A stretch of 64,000 nt of DNA from Streptococcus oralis. Lineage in GTDB: Bacteria; Bacillota; Bacilli; Lactobacillales; Streptococcaceae. Under the pieces are notes generated by a model, which saw only the letters and a program-made list of their open reading frames with translations, made no database searches and had not been told where the DNA came from. The stretch lies in assembly GCF_024399415.1 (NCBI RefSeq), contig NZ_CP029257.1, positions 271,501-335,500 of the forward strand, in the 5' to 3' direction. Positions 1 to 8,909 of the stretch are shown here, piece by piece (position 1 is the stretch's first letter; each line of letters opens with the position of its first letter). A program made the translations under genes and the position numbers.

Positions 1-10
1 AGCCTGACAG

Positions 11-2083
11 GTGAATAATATGTCTTTTAAAGTGCTACACAGAGGATATCAACATATCCGATTATCGTCCTCGTTTTCACTGACCTTGGATATTCAAGAT
101 TATCTTCGTTCCTTGGCTAAAGATGAAAAAGGGATCGACTCTATTCAGTTTTATATGGATCAGCAGCACTTTACTCTACGTATGAAAGAAGGCTTCTCTG
201 TATTAGAAAATGCAGAGGCCTTTTTAAAAAAAATTGACAAGGGGAAAGTTTCGGACTTGATGACTCTTCCCATTCGTAGAGAAGAGAGTGCTTATTCAAT
301 TGTATCGGGTGCAGCGATTAAGCGTTTGCTGTTTCGAAGTTTTGTACCCTACCCTATTCGTTATATTTGGACTTGTTATCAGGCTTTGGGTTATGTCAAA
401 GAAGCCTATCAAACTTTAGCGCGCAAGGAACTAACCATGGAGGTCTTGGACTGTTCGGCCATTTTGTTGTCCTTGTTTATGAACCAATCCAAGACAGCTA
501 GCAACATCATGTTTATGCTTGATTTGGGTAATCATCTGGATCAGTGGTCTTTAAAAAAAACAGCAACAGATTTGGAACAAAGCCTTCTTGCTAAAGAAAG
601 TGATGTTTTCTTAGTGCGGGGAGACATGGTCATCAGCATCAAGAGTTCTGATGTTCAAGTAGGTGATGTATTAGTTGTCTCCCAAGGGAATGAAATCTTG
701 TTTGACGGCCAAGTGGTTTCAGGATTAGGCATGGTCAATGAGAGTTCCTTGACTGGAGAGAGCTTCCCTGTTGAAAAGAAAGAGGGAGATTCTGTATGTG
801 CGAATACTGTTTTGGAAACAGGAGAGTTAAGAATTCGTGTGACTGATAATCAGATAAACAGTCGTATTTTGCAACTCATCAATCTGATGAAAAAATCTGA
901 AGAGAGTAAGAAGACAAAACAACGTCATTTTATTAGGATGGCAGACAAGGTTGTAAAATATAACTTCTTAGGTGCTGGTTTGACTTATCTGTTAACAGGT
1001 TCGTTTTCAAAAGCCATTTCCTTTTTATTGGTGGATTTTTCATGTGCTCTAAAAATATCCACACCTGTAGCCTACCTTACGGCCATAAAGGAAGGTCTAA
1101 ATCGAGAAATGGTTATTAAAGATGGTGATGTATTAGAAAAATATCTGGAAGTGGATACTTTCTTGTTTGATAAAACGGGTACCATCACGACGAGTTATCC
1201 TTTGGTTGAAAAGGTTCTTCCTTTCGGAGATTATACTGAGAAAGATATTTTAAGAATAAGTGCATGTTTGGAGGAACATATCTATCATCCTATTGCCAAT
1301 GCAATTGTTAAACAAGCTGAAATTGAAGGCATTGAACACGAAGAAATGCATGGCAAGCTTCAGTATGTTGCAAGCAAAGGGATTAAATCGCAAATTGATG
1401 GTCAATCGGTTGTCATTGGAAATTATGTACTAATGCAAGACGAACAGGTAAGAATTAGTTCTGAGCAGCTGGCCTTGATTGAGCAATATAAGACTCATTA
1501 CAATTTATTGTTTTTGGCTTATAAGAAAGAATTAATTGGGATGTTTTGTATCCACACTCCCTTGAGAAGCGAGGCGAAAGTTGCATTGAAAAAGCTAAAG
1601 CGCCAAGGGAAAAAACTGATTCTGGCAACTGGTGATACGTTGGCTAGAACAGAAGAGTTGGTTAAAGATCTGCCATTTGACAACGTTTATACTGATTTAA
1701 AACCAGATGGTAAGTTTCAGTTGGTTCAGGAATTACAGAAAGCTGGCCGAACTATTTTGATGGTTGGAGACGGGTTAAACGACTCTGCTGCCTTGACGCT
1801 TGCAGATATTGGGGTTGTGATGAATGAAAGTGCTGATATTTCTAAGCAGATGAGTGATATTTTATTATTAGATAATCGTTTAGATTTCTTCGAGGAATTG
1901 AATTCTTTATCTGAATCGTTGCAGAAATTAATTCAAAGAAATATTCAAGAAACAGTTGTAATAAATGGAAGTTTAATTGGATTTGGGTTGTTAAATTGGT
2001 TAAGCCCATCTAATCTTTCGATATTGCACAATCTGACTACTTTAAGAATCGTCCTTCGTAGTCTTTCTATTAAAAGTAGGTAA
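11..2083 (+). CDS. P1B-type heavy-metal-transporting ATPase
   Basis: Membrane pump that couples ATP hydrolysis to metal export or import; the metal cannot be named from sequence. Seen: TGES actuator motif near residue 247, phosphorylation motif DKTGT with Asp387, hinge motif GDGLND near residue 588, and a transmembrane metal motif S-C345-A-L with STP, in place of the usual CPC. The first ~80 residues look like a degenerate HMA domain with no CxxC. At 690 aa it is normal length for the family. An in-frame TGA lies just upstream (5-7), so the start is GTG at 11 or ATG at 20; the ribosome site cannot be judged because the window begins there. The neighbouring cad genes fit a metal-resistance context. 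Class is sure; the CAL-type motif makes copper or classical cadmium specificity doubtful. Confidence 0.9.
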   Translation: MNNMSFKVLHRGYQHIRLSSSFSLTLDIQDYLRSLAKDEKGIDSIQFYMDQQHFTLRMKEGFSVLENAEAFLKKIDKGKVSDLMTLPIRREESAYSIVSGAAIKRLLFRSFVPYPIRYIWTCYQALGYVKEAYQTLARKELTMEVLDCSAILLSLFMNQSKTASNIMFMLDLGNHLDQWSLKKTATDLEQSLLAKESDVFLVRGDMVISIKSSDVQVGDVLVVSQGNEILFDGQVVSGLGMVNESSLTGESFPVEKKEGDSVCANTVLETGELRIRVTDNQINSRILQLINLMKKSEESKKTKQRHFIRMADKVVKYNFLGAGLTYLLTGSFSKAISFLLVDFSCALKISTPVAYLTAIKEGLNREMVIKDGDVLEKYLEVDTFLFDKTGTITTSYPLVEKVLPFGDYTEKDILRISACLEEHIYHPIANAIVKQAEIEGIEHEEMHGKLQYVASKGIKSQIDGQSVVIGNYVLMQDEQVRISSEQLALIEQYKTHYNLLFLAYKKELIGMFCIHTPLRSEAKVALKKLKRQGKKLILATGDTLARTEELVKDLPFDNVYTDLKPDGKFQLVQELQKAGRTILMVGDGLNDSAALTLADIGVVMNESADISKQMSDILLLDNRLDFFEELNSLSESLQKLIQRNIQETVVINGSLIGFGLLNWLSPSNLSILHNLTTLRIVLRSLSIKSR

Positions 2084-2140
2084 GAGACCGAGAAGCTGAG
2101 GTTATAAAAACTAAAAGGAGTTGTCTCATTTGAGAATAAC

Positions 2141-2168
2141 GGCTCTTTGTCAACTGTAGTGGGTTGAT
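2141..2168. mobile_element. Remnant of an IS terminus (ISL3/IS1167-like)
   Basis: The 28 bases starting GGCTCTTTGTCAACTG resemble, from memory, the terminal inverted repeat of the IS1167 (ISL3) family common in pneumococci. No transposase or second end is next to it, so only a scar remains. Needs a database comparison. Confidence 0.4.
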
Positions 2169-2183
2169 GGAAAATTATACCCT

Positions 2184-2212
2184 GGAGAGGACCAAATTGG
2201 TTCTCTCCTTTT
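2184..2212 (+). terminator. Rho-independent terminator after the ATPase gene
   Basis: Stem GGAGAGGACC / GGTTCTCTCC (one G-U pair) with an AAATT loop followed by TTTT. It lies ~100 bases after the ATPase stop and before the cad promoter. The rest of the 2084-2382 gap holds the IS scar and the cad promoter. Confidence 0.7.
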
Positions 2213-2321
2213 AAATATTGAAAAAACCATTGGCAGTGGACATACTTTAAGACTATATATTTCTGAAACTAGTTTCACAATACAAATATTGACATGCAAT
2301 TATTAATTGGTGGATTTTAAG

Positions 2322-2350
2322 TTGACATCTACAAAGGTTAATGTTAGAAT
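2322..2350 (+). promoter_or_regulatory. cadD promoter
   Basis: TTGACA (2322-2327), 17-bp spacer, TAGAAT (2345-2350); the operator palindrome begins 2 bases after the -10. Confidence 0.85.
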
Positions 2351-2351
2351 A

Positions 2352-2373
2352 CATTCAAAAATATATTTGAATG
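2352..2373. promoter_or_regulatory. CadC/CadX-type operator
   Basis: Inverted repeat CATTCAAA-6-TTTGAATG with perfect 8-bp arms, placed just downstream of the cadD -10. It matches the known layout and sequence of the staphylococcal cad operator bound by the ArsR-family repressor CadC. The regulator encoded at 3009 is the obvious ligand-released repressor (inference). Confidence 0.85.
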
Positions 2374-2382
2374 AGGTGTTTT

Positions 2383-2997
2383 ATGATTCAAAATATTGTT
2401 ACTTCAATAATCCTGTATTCTGGGACAGCCGTAGACTTACTTATTATCCTAATGTTATTTTTTGCCAAAAGAAAAAGCAGAAAAGACATCATTAACATCT
2501 ATTTAGGACAGTTTCTAGGCTCTGTTAGTCTAATACTGCTAAGTTTACTTTTTGCATTTGTCTTAAATTATATTCCTAGTAAAGAGATTTTAGGCTTACT
2601 CGGTTTGATTCCAATTTTCCTAGGCCTCAAAGTTTTGCTTTTAGGAGATTCTGATGGAGAAGCTATTGCAAAAGATGGTTTGCGAAAAGACAATAAAAAC
2701 CTGATTTTTCTAGTCGCTATGATTACTTTTGCAAGTTGTGGCGCTGACAATATTGGTGTCTTTGTCCCATATTTTACCACCTTAAATTTAGCGAATTTGA
2801 TAGTGACTTTACTTACTTTTCTAGTCATGATTTATCTCTTGGTTTTTTCTGCCCAAAAATTAGCACAAGTCCCTTCTGTTGGAGAAACTTTGGAAAAATA
2901 TAGCAGATGGTTTATTGCCGTTGTCTATTTAGGATTGGGGATGTATATCCTGATTGAAAACAACAGCTTTGACATGCTATGGGCTGTGTTAGGCTAG
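2383..2997 (+). CDS. cadD: CadD-family cadmium resistance transporter
   Basis: Small polytopic membrane protein of the CadD family, which gives cadmium resistance in staphylococci and streptococci. Seen: about five or six hydrophobic segments and the conserved stretch with SCGADNIGV near residue 110. An ATG lies 12 bases upstream in frame, but ATG 2383 is preferred because GAGGTG sits at 2373-2378, right before it. It is transcribed from a repressor-controlled promoter and followed 11 bases later by its regulator gene, the usual cadD-cadX order. About 204 aa, normal length. Metal specificity (Cd, perhaps Zn) is from family knowledge. Confidence 0.9.
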   Translation: MIQNIVTSIILYSGTAVDLLIILMLFFAKRKSRKDIINIYLGQFLGSVSLILLSLLFAFVLNYIPSKEILGLLGLIPIFLGLKVLLLGDSDGEAIAKDGLRKDNKNLIFLVAMITFASCGADNIGVFVPYFTTLNLANLIVTLLTFLVMIYLLVFSAQKLAQVPSVGETLEKYSRWFIAVVYLGLGMYILIENNSFDMLWAVLG

Positions 2998-3008
2998 GAG
3001 AAAAAATT

Positions 3009-3347
3009 ATGAAAAAAGATAGTATCTGTCAAGTGGATGTTATAAATCAACAAAATGTTACAACCGCAACGAACTACCTTGAAAAGGAAAAAGTCCAAAA
3101 ATCACTTCGCATTTTATCAAAATTTACCGATAATAAACAGATAAATATCATCTTTTATCTCCTTGCCGTCGAAGAACTCTGTGTCTGCGATATAGCCTGT
3201 TTATTAAATCTCAGTATGGCATCTGCCTCCCACCATCTTCGTAAACTAGCCAATCAAAACATCTTGGACACTAGAAGAGAGGGGAAAATTATATATTATT
3301 TTATAAAAGATGAGGAAATCAGAGATTTTTTTAATCAACTAGGATAA
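3009..3347 (+). CDS. cadX: ArsR/SmtB-family metal-sensing repressor (CadC/CadX)
   Basis: Winged-helix repressor of 112 aa that should bind the operator at 2352-2373 and leave it when Cd/Pb/Zn binds. Seen: ELCVCD metal-box with the Cys-x-Cys pair, a Cys near the N-terminus (SICQVD) that completes the alpha3N thiolate site in CadC proteins, and the recognition helix region SMASASHHLRKL. ATG 3009 is chosen because TAGGAG lies at 2995-3000; the longer start at 2979 would overlap cadD. CadX rather than CadC is a name choice based on cadD as partner. Confidence 0.9.
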   Translation: MKKDSICQVDVINQQNVTTATNYLEKEKVQKSLRILSKFTDNKQINIIFYLLAVEELCVCDIACLLNLSMASASHHLRKLANQNILDTRREGKIIYYFIKDEEIRDFFNQLG

Positions 3348-3390
3348 CAACTATTTTTACTACTTTTCCATGATTATAGGGAGATTATAT

Positions 3391-3525
3391 ATGAAATTTT
3401 TTGATGAAAATTACTCACAAGAAATACCTGCTCGTATCAAATGTTTAAGAAAAAAGTATAATTTAAAGCAAAGCGACCTAGGTAATGCAGGTCAAGTTAG
3501 CCAAGTTGAAAAGGGAGAAATTTGA
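3391..3525 (+). pseudogene. Remnant of an XRE-family regulator
   Basis: A 44-codon frame with a ribosome site (GGGAGA) encodes an HTH_3-like start (RIKCLRKKYNLKQSDLG) that jumps straight to QVSQVEKGE and a stop. The second half of the helix-turn-helix and all of the rest are missing, so it is probably a decayed regulator. Confidence 0.55.
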
Positions 3526-3559
3526 AAGAATTTGTATCTTTTATTTTTTGTTTCATTTA

Positions 3560-3596
3560 TGCCCTATGCTACTGGAATAGTTAGTAGCATAGGGCA
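3560..3596. repeat. Perfect 14-bp inverted repeat
   Basis: Arms TGCCCTATGCTACT and AGTAGCATAGGGCA, 9-base loop. There is no clear U-tract directly after it, though CTCTTTT follows 6 bases later. It could be a terminator of the decayed regulator or a small mobile-repeat relic. Confidence 0.6.
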
Positions 3597-3866
3597 CAGC
3601 TCTTTTATGGACTGATCGTTATTGTTTCAACGGTAGCAAACTGGTTTTTACATAAAGTAATTGATAAACCCAATATAGATCAGAAAGAAATACTTGAAGC
3701 TACCGCACAATATAGGAAGTTATTGATACCTGACTTAATAATTAAAGGAGTGGGATTGATTCTATCCTTAATTCTCTATCCTCCGATTATGATGTATAGT
3801 ATTTTAATTGCGGCATTTTACATCATAACTTTAAAAACACTATCCGAAAAAAGAGTGAATAACTAA
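3591..3866 (+). pseudogene. 3' fragment of a small membrane-protein gene
   Basis: An open frame of 91 codons without a credible start (two in-frame TAG codons just upstream) encodes a hydrophobic segment (LIVIVSTVANWF), a charged middle and two C-terminal hydrophobic segments, then a stop. It looks like the tail of a DUF-type integral membrane protein that lost its 5' end; no family is recognised. Base composition is AT-rich like the neighbouring debris. Confidence 0.5.
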
Positions 3867-3922
3867 AAAACGGTGACCAAAGTTAGGTGTATTATTTTAA
3901 TGCTTAGAGACCTAAACTATTC

Positions 3923-4133
3923 CCCTATTTTAAAAATATTGATTCAGATTTTATGAAATTAAAAAGTAGATATTGTTCAGAAAATCCTTGATATTACGCT
4001 GTTTTTAGTCCAACTGAAACTCATACTTTCCAAACCAGGTCTTAAGAAAGCTCGTAAAGCTTCACAATTCTCAAAACGTTAATTCGAAAGAATTACGATA
4101 CTTACAAAGAGCACCTTTCGGGGTGTTCTTTTT
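3923..4133 (+). repeat. Direct repeat copy 1: rpsI 3'-end remnant, attachment-site-like
   Basis: About 211 bases repeated at 8698-8908 in the same orientation. Its 3' part (4031-4080) encodes KPGLKKARKASQFSKR then TAA, which I recognise as the C-terminus of streptococcal ribosomal protein S9, followed by a terminator. The upstream ~100 bases are not rpsI. The 3' end of rpsI is a known integration site for streptococcal integrative elements, so this looks like an att relic (inference). The remainder of 3867-4290 holds only this and two terminators. Confidence 0.65.
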
Positions 4134-4134
4134 T
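4109..4134 (+). terminator. rpsI-type Rho-independent terminator
   Basis: GAGCACC / GGTGTTC stem with a TTTCGG loop and a T-run; part of the direct repeat. Confidence 0.75.
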
Positions 4135-4250
4135 ATCGACACTTTGTAGATTTATAATTGGGAATCTCGTTGAATGGTATCAGGTAAATGAAAAGATTCG
4201 TTGATCATATCCTATTTCTTCGTACTTTCGTCTAATACCTATAATGTAAA

Positions 4251-4286
4251 AAACTCTAGCTATCAGGTAGTTGATAGTTAGAGTTT
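4251..4286 (-). terminator. Terminator of the LysR gene
   Basis: 15-bp stem (one mismatch) 4251-4265 / 4272-4286 with a T-tract on the minus strand, just beyond the stop of the 4291-5169 gene. Confidence 0.75.
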
Positions 4287-4290
4287 CTTT

Positions 4291-5169
4291 CTATTCATAT
4301 GATTTAATGAGCTTAAATAAGGCTTCTACTTCTGATGACAGTGTAGCTGATTTGAGATAGGCATAATAAACTGTAAATGTTATCTGGTCCTCCGGTATTA
4401 GGGGGATTTTTATTAAATCATCATCTTCATCAGAAAGTGCGATATCAGCCAGTAAACTAAGGCCAATCCCTTTCTTTAAAAGTTCTTTAAGAATGACAAT
4501 GTCATCAGTCTTAAAGAATATTTCTGCCTTGTTTTGATGCTTTTGATTAAGTAGTTCAAAAGCTTTCAGGTGAACAAAGTGTTCGTCTAAGAGTATAAAG
4601 GATTGATCTACTAATTCTTCAAAAGCGAGGGAAGGAGCAGTGGCAAGAGGATGGTTCTTTGATAAAACGACATACAGTTCTTTATGAAAGAGTTCATGTG
4701 TCTCTATTGAAGGATGATTGAGTGGTTCAATCAATCCGAGTAAGCTCGCATCTAGTTCTCCCTTAAGGAGAAGATTTAATAATTCTACGGATCCACCACG
4801 AATAGGACGTACCTTTTTTAAAAAATCAAATTCAGTTTCTTTATTTAAGACAGAGAAAAGATACTGAATGATAATAGGAGGGAATCCTACAGTAGAGCAA
4901 TGCGCCAAAGAGCGATTAATTTCTTTGCGAGTAGAAATAACCTCAGGTAAAATCAGTTCTGTATGCTTCAGAAGGATTTGTCCTTGATTAGTTAGTTTGA
5001 AGGAACGATGCGAGGGATCGTGGTGAATCAATTTGCAGTTAAAGGATTCCTCTAAGCGCTTGATAGCATAAGAAATAGATGGTTGGCTGACTTTGTGTTG
5101 TTTTGCCACTTCCGTATAGGATTGAAGCTGGCAGAGGTCATAAAAATATTGTAGATCTTTTAAATTCAT
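4291..5169 (-). CDS. mleR: LysR-family regulator, MleR-like
   Basis: 292-aa LysR-type transcription factor: N-terminal winged HTH (residues ~1-60, with SYTEVAKQHKVSQPSISYAIKRLEE) and a C-terminal periplasmic-binding-fold effector domain (~90-290). It lies divergent to the malolactic enzyme gene with one small regulator gene between, the arrangement known for MleR, which activates mleS in response to L-malate and acid in lactic acid bacteria. The MleR assignment rests on context plus general similarity; the LysR class is certain. Confidence 0.8.
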   Translation of the reverse strand: MNLKDLQYFYDLCQLQSYTEVAKQHKVSQPSISYAIKRLEESFNCKLIHHDPSHRSFKLTNQGQILLKHTELILPEVISTRKEINRSLAHCSTVGFPPIIIQYLFSVLNKETEFDFLKKVRPIRGGSVELLNLLLKGELDASLLGLIEPLNHPSIETHELFHKELYVVLSKNHPLATAPSLAFEELVDQSFILLDEHFVHLKAFELLNQKHQNKAEIFFKTDDIVILKELLKKGIGLSLLADIALSDEDDDLIKIPLIPEDQITFTVYYAYLKSATLSSEVEALFKLIKSYE

Positions 5170-5296
5170 ATGGGCTCACTTTCATTAGTTGGAGAAGGAA
5201 AATAAGTGGAAATCACCAGATAAATACTTTTTATCCGTATCCTACAATTTGACTATACGAGTATTCACCGGTTAAAATGTATGTGAGTCAGGGATA

Positions 5297-5647
5297 TCAA
5301 AGATTATCTAAGATACTTTCAAAAATGACCAAGATCTTTTCTCGTTTATCAATAGGGAGCTGTTTAATCTTCATGTTGATTCTTTTGAGTGAAAGATTGT
5401 CAGTCTTATCAGAGGTTGATTCAAGGCTATCAAAATTGAAAAATTCCTCTGGGGTCATCTCTAGGGCGACAATCACTTTTTCAAGACTGTGAATGGTCAG
5501 ATTCACATTTTGGTTTTCAAGTTGATTGATATACTTAAGCCCAAGTCCTGCTTGTTCCGAAAGTTCTTCCTGGCTCATTTTTTTCTGTGTTCGAAAATAT
5601 TTCACTTTTTGGGAAATATATTGTTGTAAATAGTTTTTATTCGTCAT
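5297..5647 (-). CDS. XRE-family helix-turn-helix regulator
   Basis: Cytoplasmic DNA-binding protein of ~116 aa from the chosen start. Seen: HTH_3 domain at the N-terminus (VKYFRTQKKMSQEELSEQAG, then YINQLENQ), then a C-terminal tail with no recognised domain. The frame is open upstream to 5713, with other ATGs at 5671 and 5713, but none has a good ribosome site; 5647 is picked because the domain usually starts within ~15 residues. It lies between mleR and mleS on the minus strand. It may modulate the malolactic genes or itself; nothing in the sequence settles this. Confidence 0.75.
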   Translation of the reverse strand: MTNKNYLQQYISQKVKYFRTQKKMSQEELSEQAGLGLKYINQLENQNVNLTIHSLEKVIVALEMTPEEFFNFDSLESTSDKTDNLSLKRINMKIKQLPIDKREKILVIFESILDNL

Positions 5648-5976
5648 ATAAATAGAATACAAGTTTTGCATGACAAAAAAACATCTTAAAAAATACAAAG
5701 TATTGTATAACAAACTTATATAATATTTATTTTAATTCGGATTGCCAATTTGTATGATTAGTTTCTTTTACTCGAAACTTTTAGTAAAGAGTGATCATTG
5801 AGAGTTTTATGAGTCCAGAACTTTATAAAATATAACAACTTAAAGTGTCATTAACAGTAGTGTTTTAAGTATAAAGGGCTTATTAGAAAATTGTCTTCGT
5901 AGACTCATTATAACATATGCGTACACAATTGTATTTTTTAAACAACAAAGTTTTCCAAACAATTCGTTTTAAGTGG

Positions 5977-5998
5977 TATAATAGAAGTAAAAAGGAGG
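5977..5998 (+). promoter_or_regulatory. mleS extended -10 promoter and Shine-Dalgarno
   Basis: TGGTATAAT gives an extended -10 (TATAAT 5977-5982) with no good -35, which fits activation by a LysR protein. AAAGGAGG at 5991-5998 is a strong ribosome site 7 bases before the ATG. The rest of 5714-5976 is AT-rich with no other feature seen. Confidence 0.7.
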
Positions 5999-6005
5999 TT
6001 TCACT

Positions 6006-7631
6006 ATGACTGCACATGATATTTTAAACAACCCTTTCCTCAATAAAGGAACTGCCTTTACCTTAGAGGAGCGGAAGGAACTAGGTCTTATTGGTTTATT
6101 GCCACCGTATGTTCAAACGATTGAAGAACAAGCGGCGCAAACTTATGCACAAATGCAAACAAAAGCCAATGATTTGGAAAAGCGTCTTTTCCTAATGGAA
6201 ATTTTTAACACGAACCGGACTCTTTTCTATTACCTCTTTTCTCAACATTTAGAGGAATTCAATCCAATTGTATACGATCCAACTATTGCAGATACCATTG
6301 AAGGCTATAGTGACCTCTTTGTAGATCCACAATATGCGGGATATCTTGATATCAATCATCCTGAAAATATTGAAGCCACTTTGAAAAATGCTGCTGGGGG
6401 TCGCGAGATTCGTCTCATTGTTGTAACAGATGCAGAAGGAATCCTTGGAATCGGTGACTGGGGAACAAATGGTGTCGATATTTCTGTTGGAAAATTGATG
6501 GTCTACACGGGTGCTGCTGGAATCGATCCTTCTATGGTCCTTCCTTTAGTTATTGATGCAGGGACTAACCGTGAAGAACTTCGTAACAATCCTAATTACT
6601 TAGGGAATCGTCACGAACGGGTTCGCGGAGATCGTTACTACGACTTCATTGACCAATTTGTTCAAACAGCAGAACGTCTCTTTCCTAAACTCTACCTTCA
6701 CTGGGAAGACTTCGGCCGCTCGAATGCTGCCAATATTCTTGAAAAATATCGGAAACAAATTCCAACTTTTAATGATGATATTCAAGGTACAGGAATCGTT
6801 ACCCTAGGTGGTATCTTTGGTTCACTGGATATTAGTGGTGAAAAATTAACAGATCAAATTTATCTCTGCTATGGTGGTGGTACTGCGGGTGCAGGAATTG
6901 CCTCTCGTGTTCTTCGTGAAATGGTAAGTGAAGGTCTTTCTGAAGAAGAAGCCTATAAACGTTTCTTTATGGTTGATAAACAAGGTCTTCTCTTTGATGA
7001 CATGGATGACCTAACTCCTGAACAAAAACCGTTTGCTAAGAAACGTGCTGACTTTAGTAACGCAGACAAGTTGACTGACCTGCTTGAAGTAGTGAAGACT
7101 GTGAAGCCAACCATTCTTGTAGGAACTTCGACTCAGCCTAATACCTTCACTAAAGAAATAGTAGAGGCTATGTGTGAAAACACAGAGCGTCCGATGATTT
7201 TCCCTTTGTCAAATCCAACCAAACTAGCAGAAGCTAGTGCCAAAGATTTGATTGAATGGTCAGATGGCAAAGCTTTTGTCGCAACAGGAATTCCTGCTGA
7301 TACAGTTTCTTATAAAGGTGTCGACTATGTGATTGGTCAAGCCAATAATGCCTTGATTTACCCAGGTCTTGGTCTAGGTATGCTGGCTTCTGAAGCAAGT
7401 CTTTTGACTGATGAAATGATTGGAGCAGCGGCTCATTCATTGAGTGGTATTGTCAATCCAGGTCAACCAGGAGCTCCTGTCTTGCCACCATTCAAGTATG
7501 TAGCAGATGTTTCTATTAAAGTAGCAGAAGCAGTCGCTAAAAAAGCGCAAGAGCAAGGTCTTGCGCGTGCTAAGGAAACAGATATGGCCAAAGCCGTTCG
7601 TGATTTGAAGTGGTATCCAGAGTATAAATAA
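6006..7631 (+). CDS. mleS: Malolactic enzyme
   Basis: Cytosolic enzyme that converts L-malate to L-lactate and CO2 using bound NAD+ and Mn2+, consuming a proton and so protecting against acid. At 541 aa it is the family length. The N-terminus ([22 protein letters not shown]) and the [12 protein letters not shown] block are those I know from lactococcal and streptococcal malolactic enzymes rather than ordinary malic enzymes. The malic enzyme N-domain covers ~1-260 ([10 protein letters not shown] metal/substrate region) and the Rossmann NAD domain ~265-541 ([12 protein letters not shown]). The malate carrier gene follows 77 bases later. Malic versus malolactic activity is judged from overall similarity. 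Confidence 0.93.
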   Translation: MTAHDILNNPFLNKGTAFTLEERKELGLIGLLPPYVQTIEEQAAQTYAQMQTKANDLEKRLFLMEIFNTNRTLFYYLFSQHLEEFNPIVYDPTIADTIEGYSDLFVDPQYAGYLDINHPENIEATLKNAAGGREIRLIVVTDAEGILGIGDWGTNGVDISVGKLMVYTGAAGIDPSMVLPLVIDAGTNREELRNNPNYLGNRHERVRGDRYYDFIDQFVQTAERLFPKLYLHWEDFGRSNAANILEKYRKQIPTFNDDIQGTGIVTLGGIFGSLDISGEKLTDQIYLCYGGGTAGAGIASRVLREMVSEGLSEEEAYKRFFMVDKQGLLFDDMDDLTPEQKPFAKKRADFSNADKLTDLLEVVKTVKPTILVGTSTQPNTFTKEIVEAMCENTERPMIFPLSNPTKLAEASAKDLIEWSDGKAFVATGIPADTVSYKGVDYVIGQANNALIYPGLGLGMLASEASLLTDEMIGAAAHSLSGIVNPGQPGAPVLPPFKYVADVSIKVAEAVAKKAQEQGLARAKETDMAKAVRDLKWYPEYK

Positions 7632-7708
7632 TTCATTGTTGCTGCCTATCCTTCGCTAGCGACAGATTTGTATGGGCTGTGGACTTAAGTAATTTAGAAA
7701 GGATACCT

Positions 7709-8656
7709 ATGTCACTCTTTTTAACCTCGATTACAAGTATCATTCCGATTATCGCTATTATTGTTTTGGGGTATATTCTTCAGGTGAGGGGATGGTTTGG
7801 AGATGACTTTGGTCCCAATCTGTCTCGTTTGATCATGAATGTAGCCTTGCCAGCGTCAATTTTTGTGTCGGTGATGAAATACCTAACACTAGATAAACTA
7901 ATCAGTCTTTCTGGAGGTCTCCTTTATACTTTTGTGGCATTTATCTTGGGCTATATCGTAGCTTATATTACAGTTATACTTTTCAAGGTCCGTCCAGGAC
8001 GGCGAGGGACCATGATTAATACCTTTGTGAATGCCAATACTATTTTTATCGGTTTACCCTTAAACGTTGCTCTTTTTGGTGATCAGGCTCTTCCTTATTT
8101 CTTAATTTACTATATCACCAATACGATTTCCACCTGGACATTGGGCGTGTATTTGATGACGAGCGACAGTAAATCGGGTCAAAGCAAGGAGACAACTAAA
8201 TTTGACTGGAAGAAATTGCTACCAGCTCCGCTTGTAGGTTTTCTTGTGGCTCTACTAGTTTTGATTCTCCGAATTCCTATTCCAGATTTCGCAACGAACA
8301 CCTTAACCTATGTTGGAAATATCGTCACTCCCTTATCTCTGATTTATATTGGTATCGTTCTTGCTAAGGCAGGCTTGAATACCATTGCTTTTGATAAAGA
8401 TACAATTGTCACTTTAGTTGGACGCTTTATCCTAGCTCCTCTAATCATGCTTCTTGTATTGAAGTTCTTTGCACCAAATATGGCGACAGTAGAATTTAAG
8501 ACCTTTATGATTCAGTCCGCTACACCAGCTTTAGCTGTTCTTCCGATCCTTGCTAATCAGGGAAAAGGAGATGTGGAATTCTCTACGAATGTGGTGACTC
8601 TAAGTACGGTTCTATTTATCGTTGTTATTCCAATAATACAAACTTTATTAGGATAA
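7709..8656 (+). CDS. mleP: Malate permease, AEC family
   Basis: Polytopic membrane carrier (about ten hydrophobic segments over 315 aa) of the auxin-efflux-carrier family, which includes MleP, the malate uptake / lactate exchange carrier of lactic acid bacteria. Position directly after mleS makes this role likely. A GTG start at 7679 is possible, but ATG 7709 has AGAAAGGA at 7696-7703, so it is preferred. The pair would form the malolactic operon under the promoter before mleS. Substrate is inferred from context. Confidence 0.87.
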   Translation: MSLFLTSITSIIPIIAIIVLGYILQVRGWFGDDFGPNLSRLIMNVALPASIFVSVMKYLTLDKLISLSGGLLYTFVAFILGYIVAYITVILFKVRPGRRGTMINTFVNANTIFIGLPLNVALFGDQALPYFLIYYITNTISTWTLGVYLMTSDSKSGQSKETTKFDWKKLLPAPLVGFLVALLVLILRIPIPDFATNTLTYVGNIVTPLSLIYIGIVLAKAGLNTIAFDKDTIVTLVGRFILAPLIMLLVLKFFAPNMATVEFKTFMIQSATPALAVLPILANQGKGDVEFSTNVVTLSTVLFIVVIPIIQTLLG

Positions 8657-8697
8657 GAAGGAAGAGGATAGGATTGAAAGTTATGCGTTAAGAAATT

Positions 8698-8908
8698 TCC
8701 CTATTTAAAAAATATTGATTTAAATTTTATGAAATTAATCAGTAGATATCGTTCTGAAAAACCTTGATATTACGCTGTTTTTAGTCCAACTGAAACTCGT
8801 ACTTTCCAAATCAGGCTTGAAAAAAGCTCGTAAAGCATCACAATTTAGTAAACGTTCTTCGAAAGAATTACGATACTTACAAAGAGCACCTTTCGGGGTG
8901 TTCTTTTT
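8698..8908 (+). repeat. Direct repeat copy 2: degenerate rpsI 3'-end, attachment-site-like
   Basis: Same sequence as 3923-4133 with scattered changes. The S9-like tail (SGLKKARKASQFSKR) is still readable but the TAA has become a sense codon and the frame runs into the terminator. It brackets the malolactic genes together with copy 1. The rest of 8657-9208 has the terminator, a putative -10 and no gene. Confidence 0.65.
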
Positions 8909-8909
8909 G
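8884..8909 (+). terminator. rpsI-type terminator, second copy
   Basis: GAGCACC / GGTGTTC stem and T-run identical to the one at 4109; it could end the mleS-mleP transcript. Confidence 0.7.

Noticed and set aside
2307..2495. 62-codon frame overlapping the cad promoter and cadD start
   Set aside because: It reads through promoter, operator and the real cadD start in another frame.
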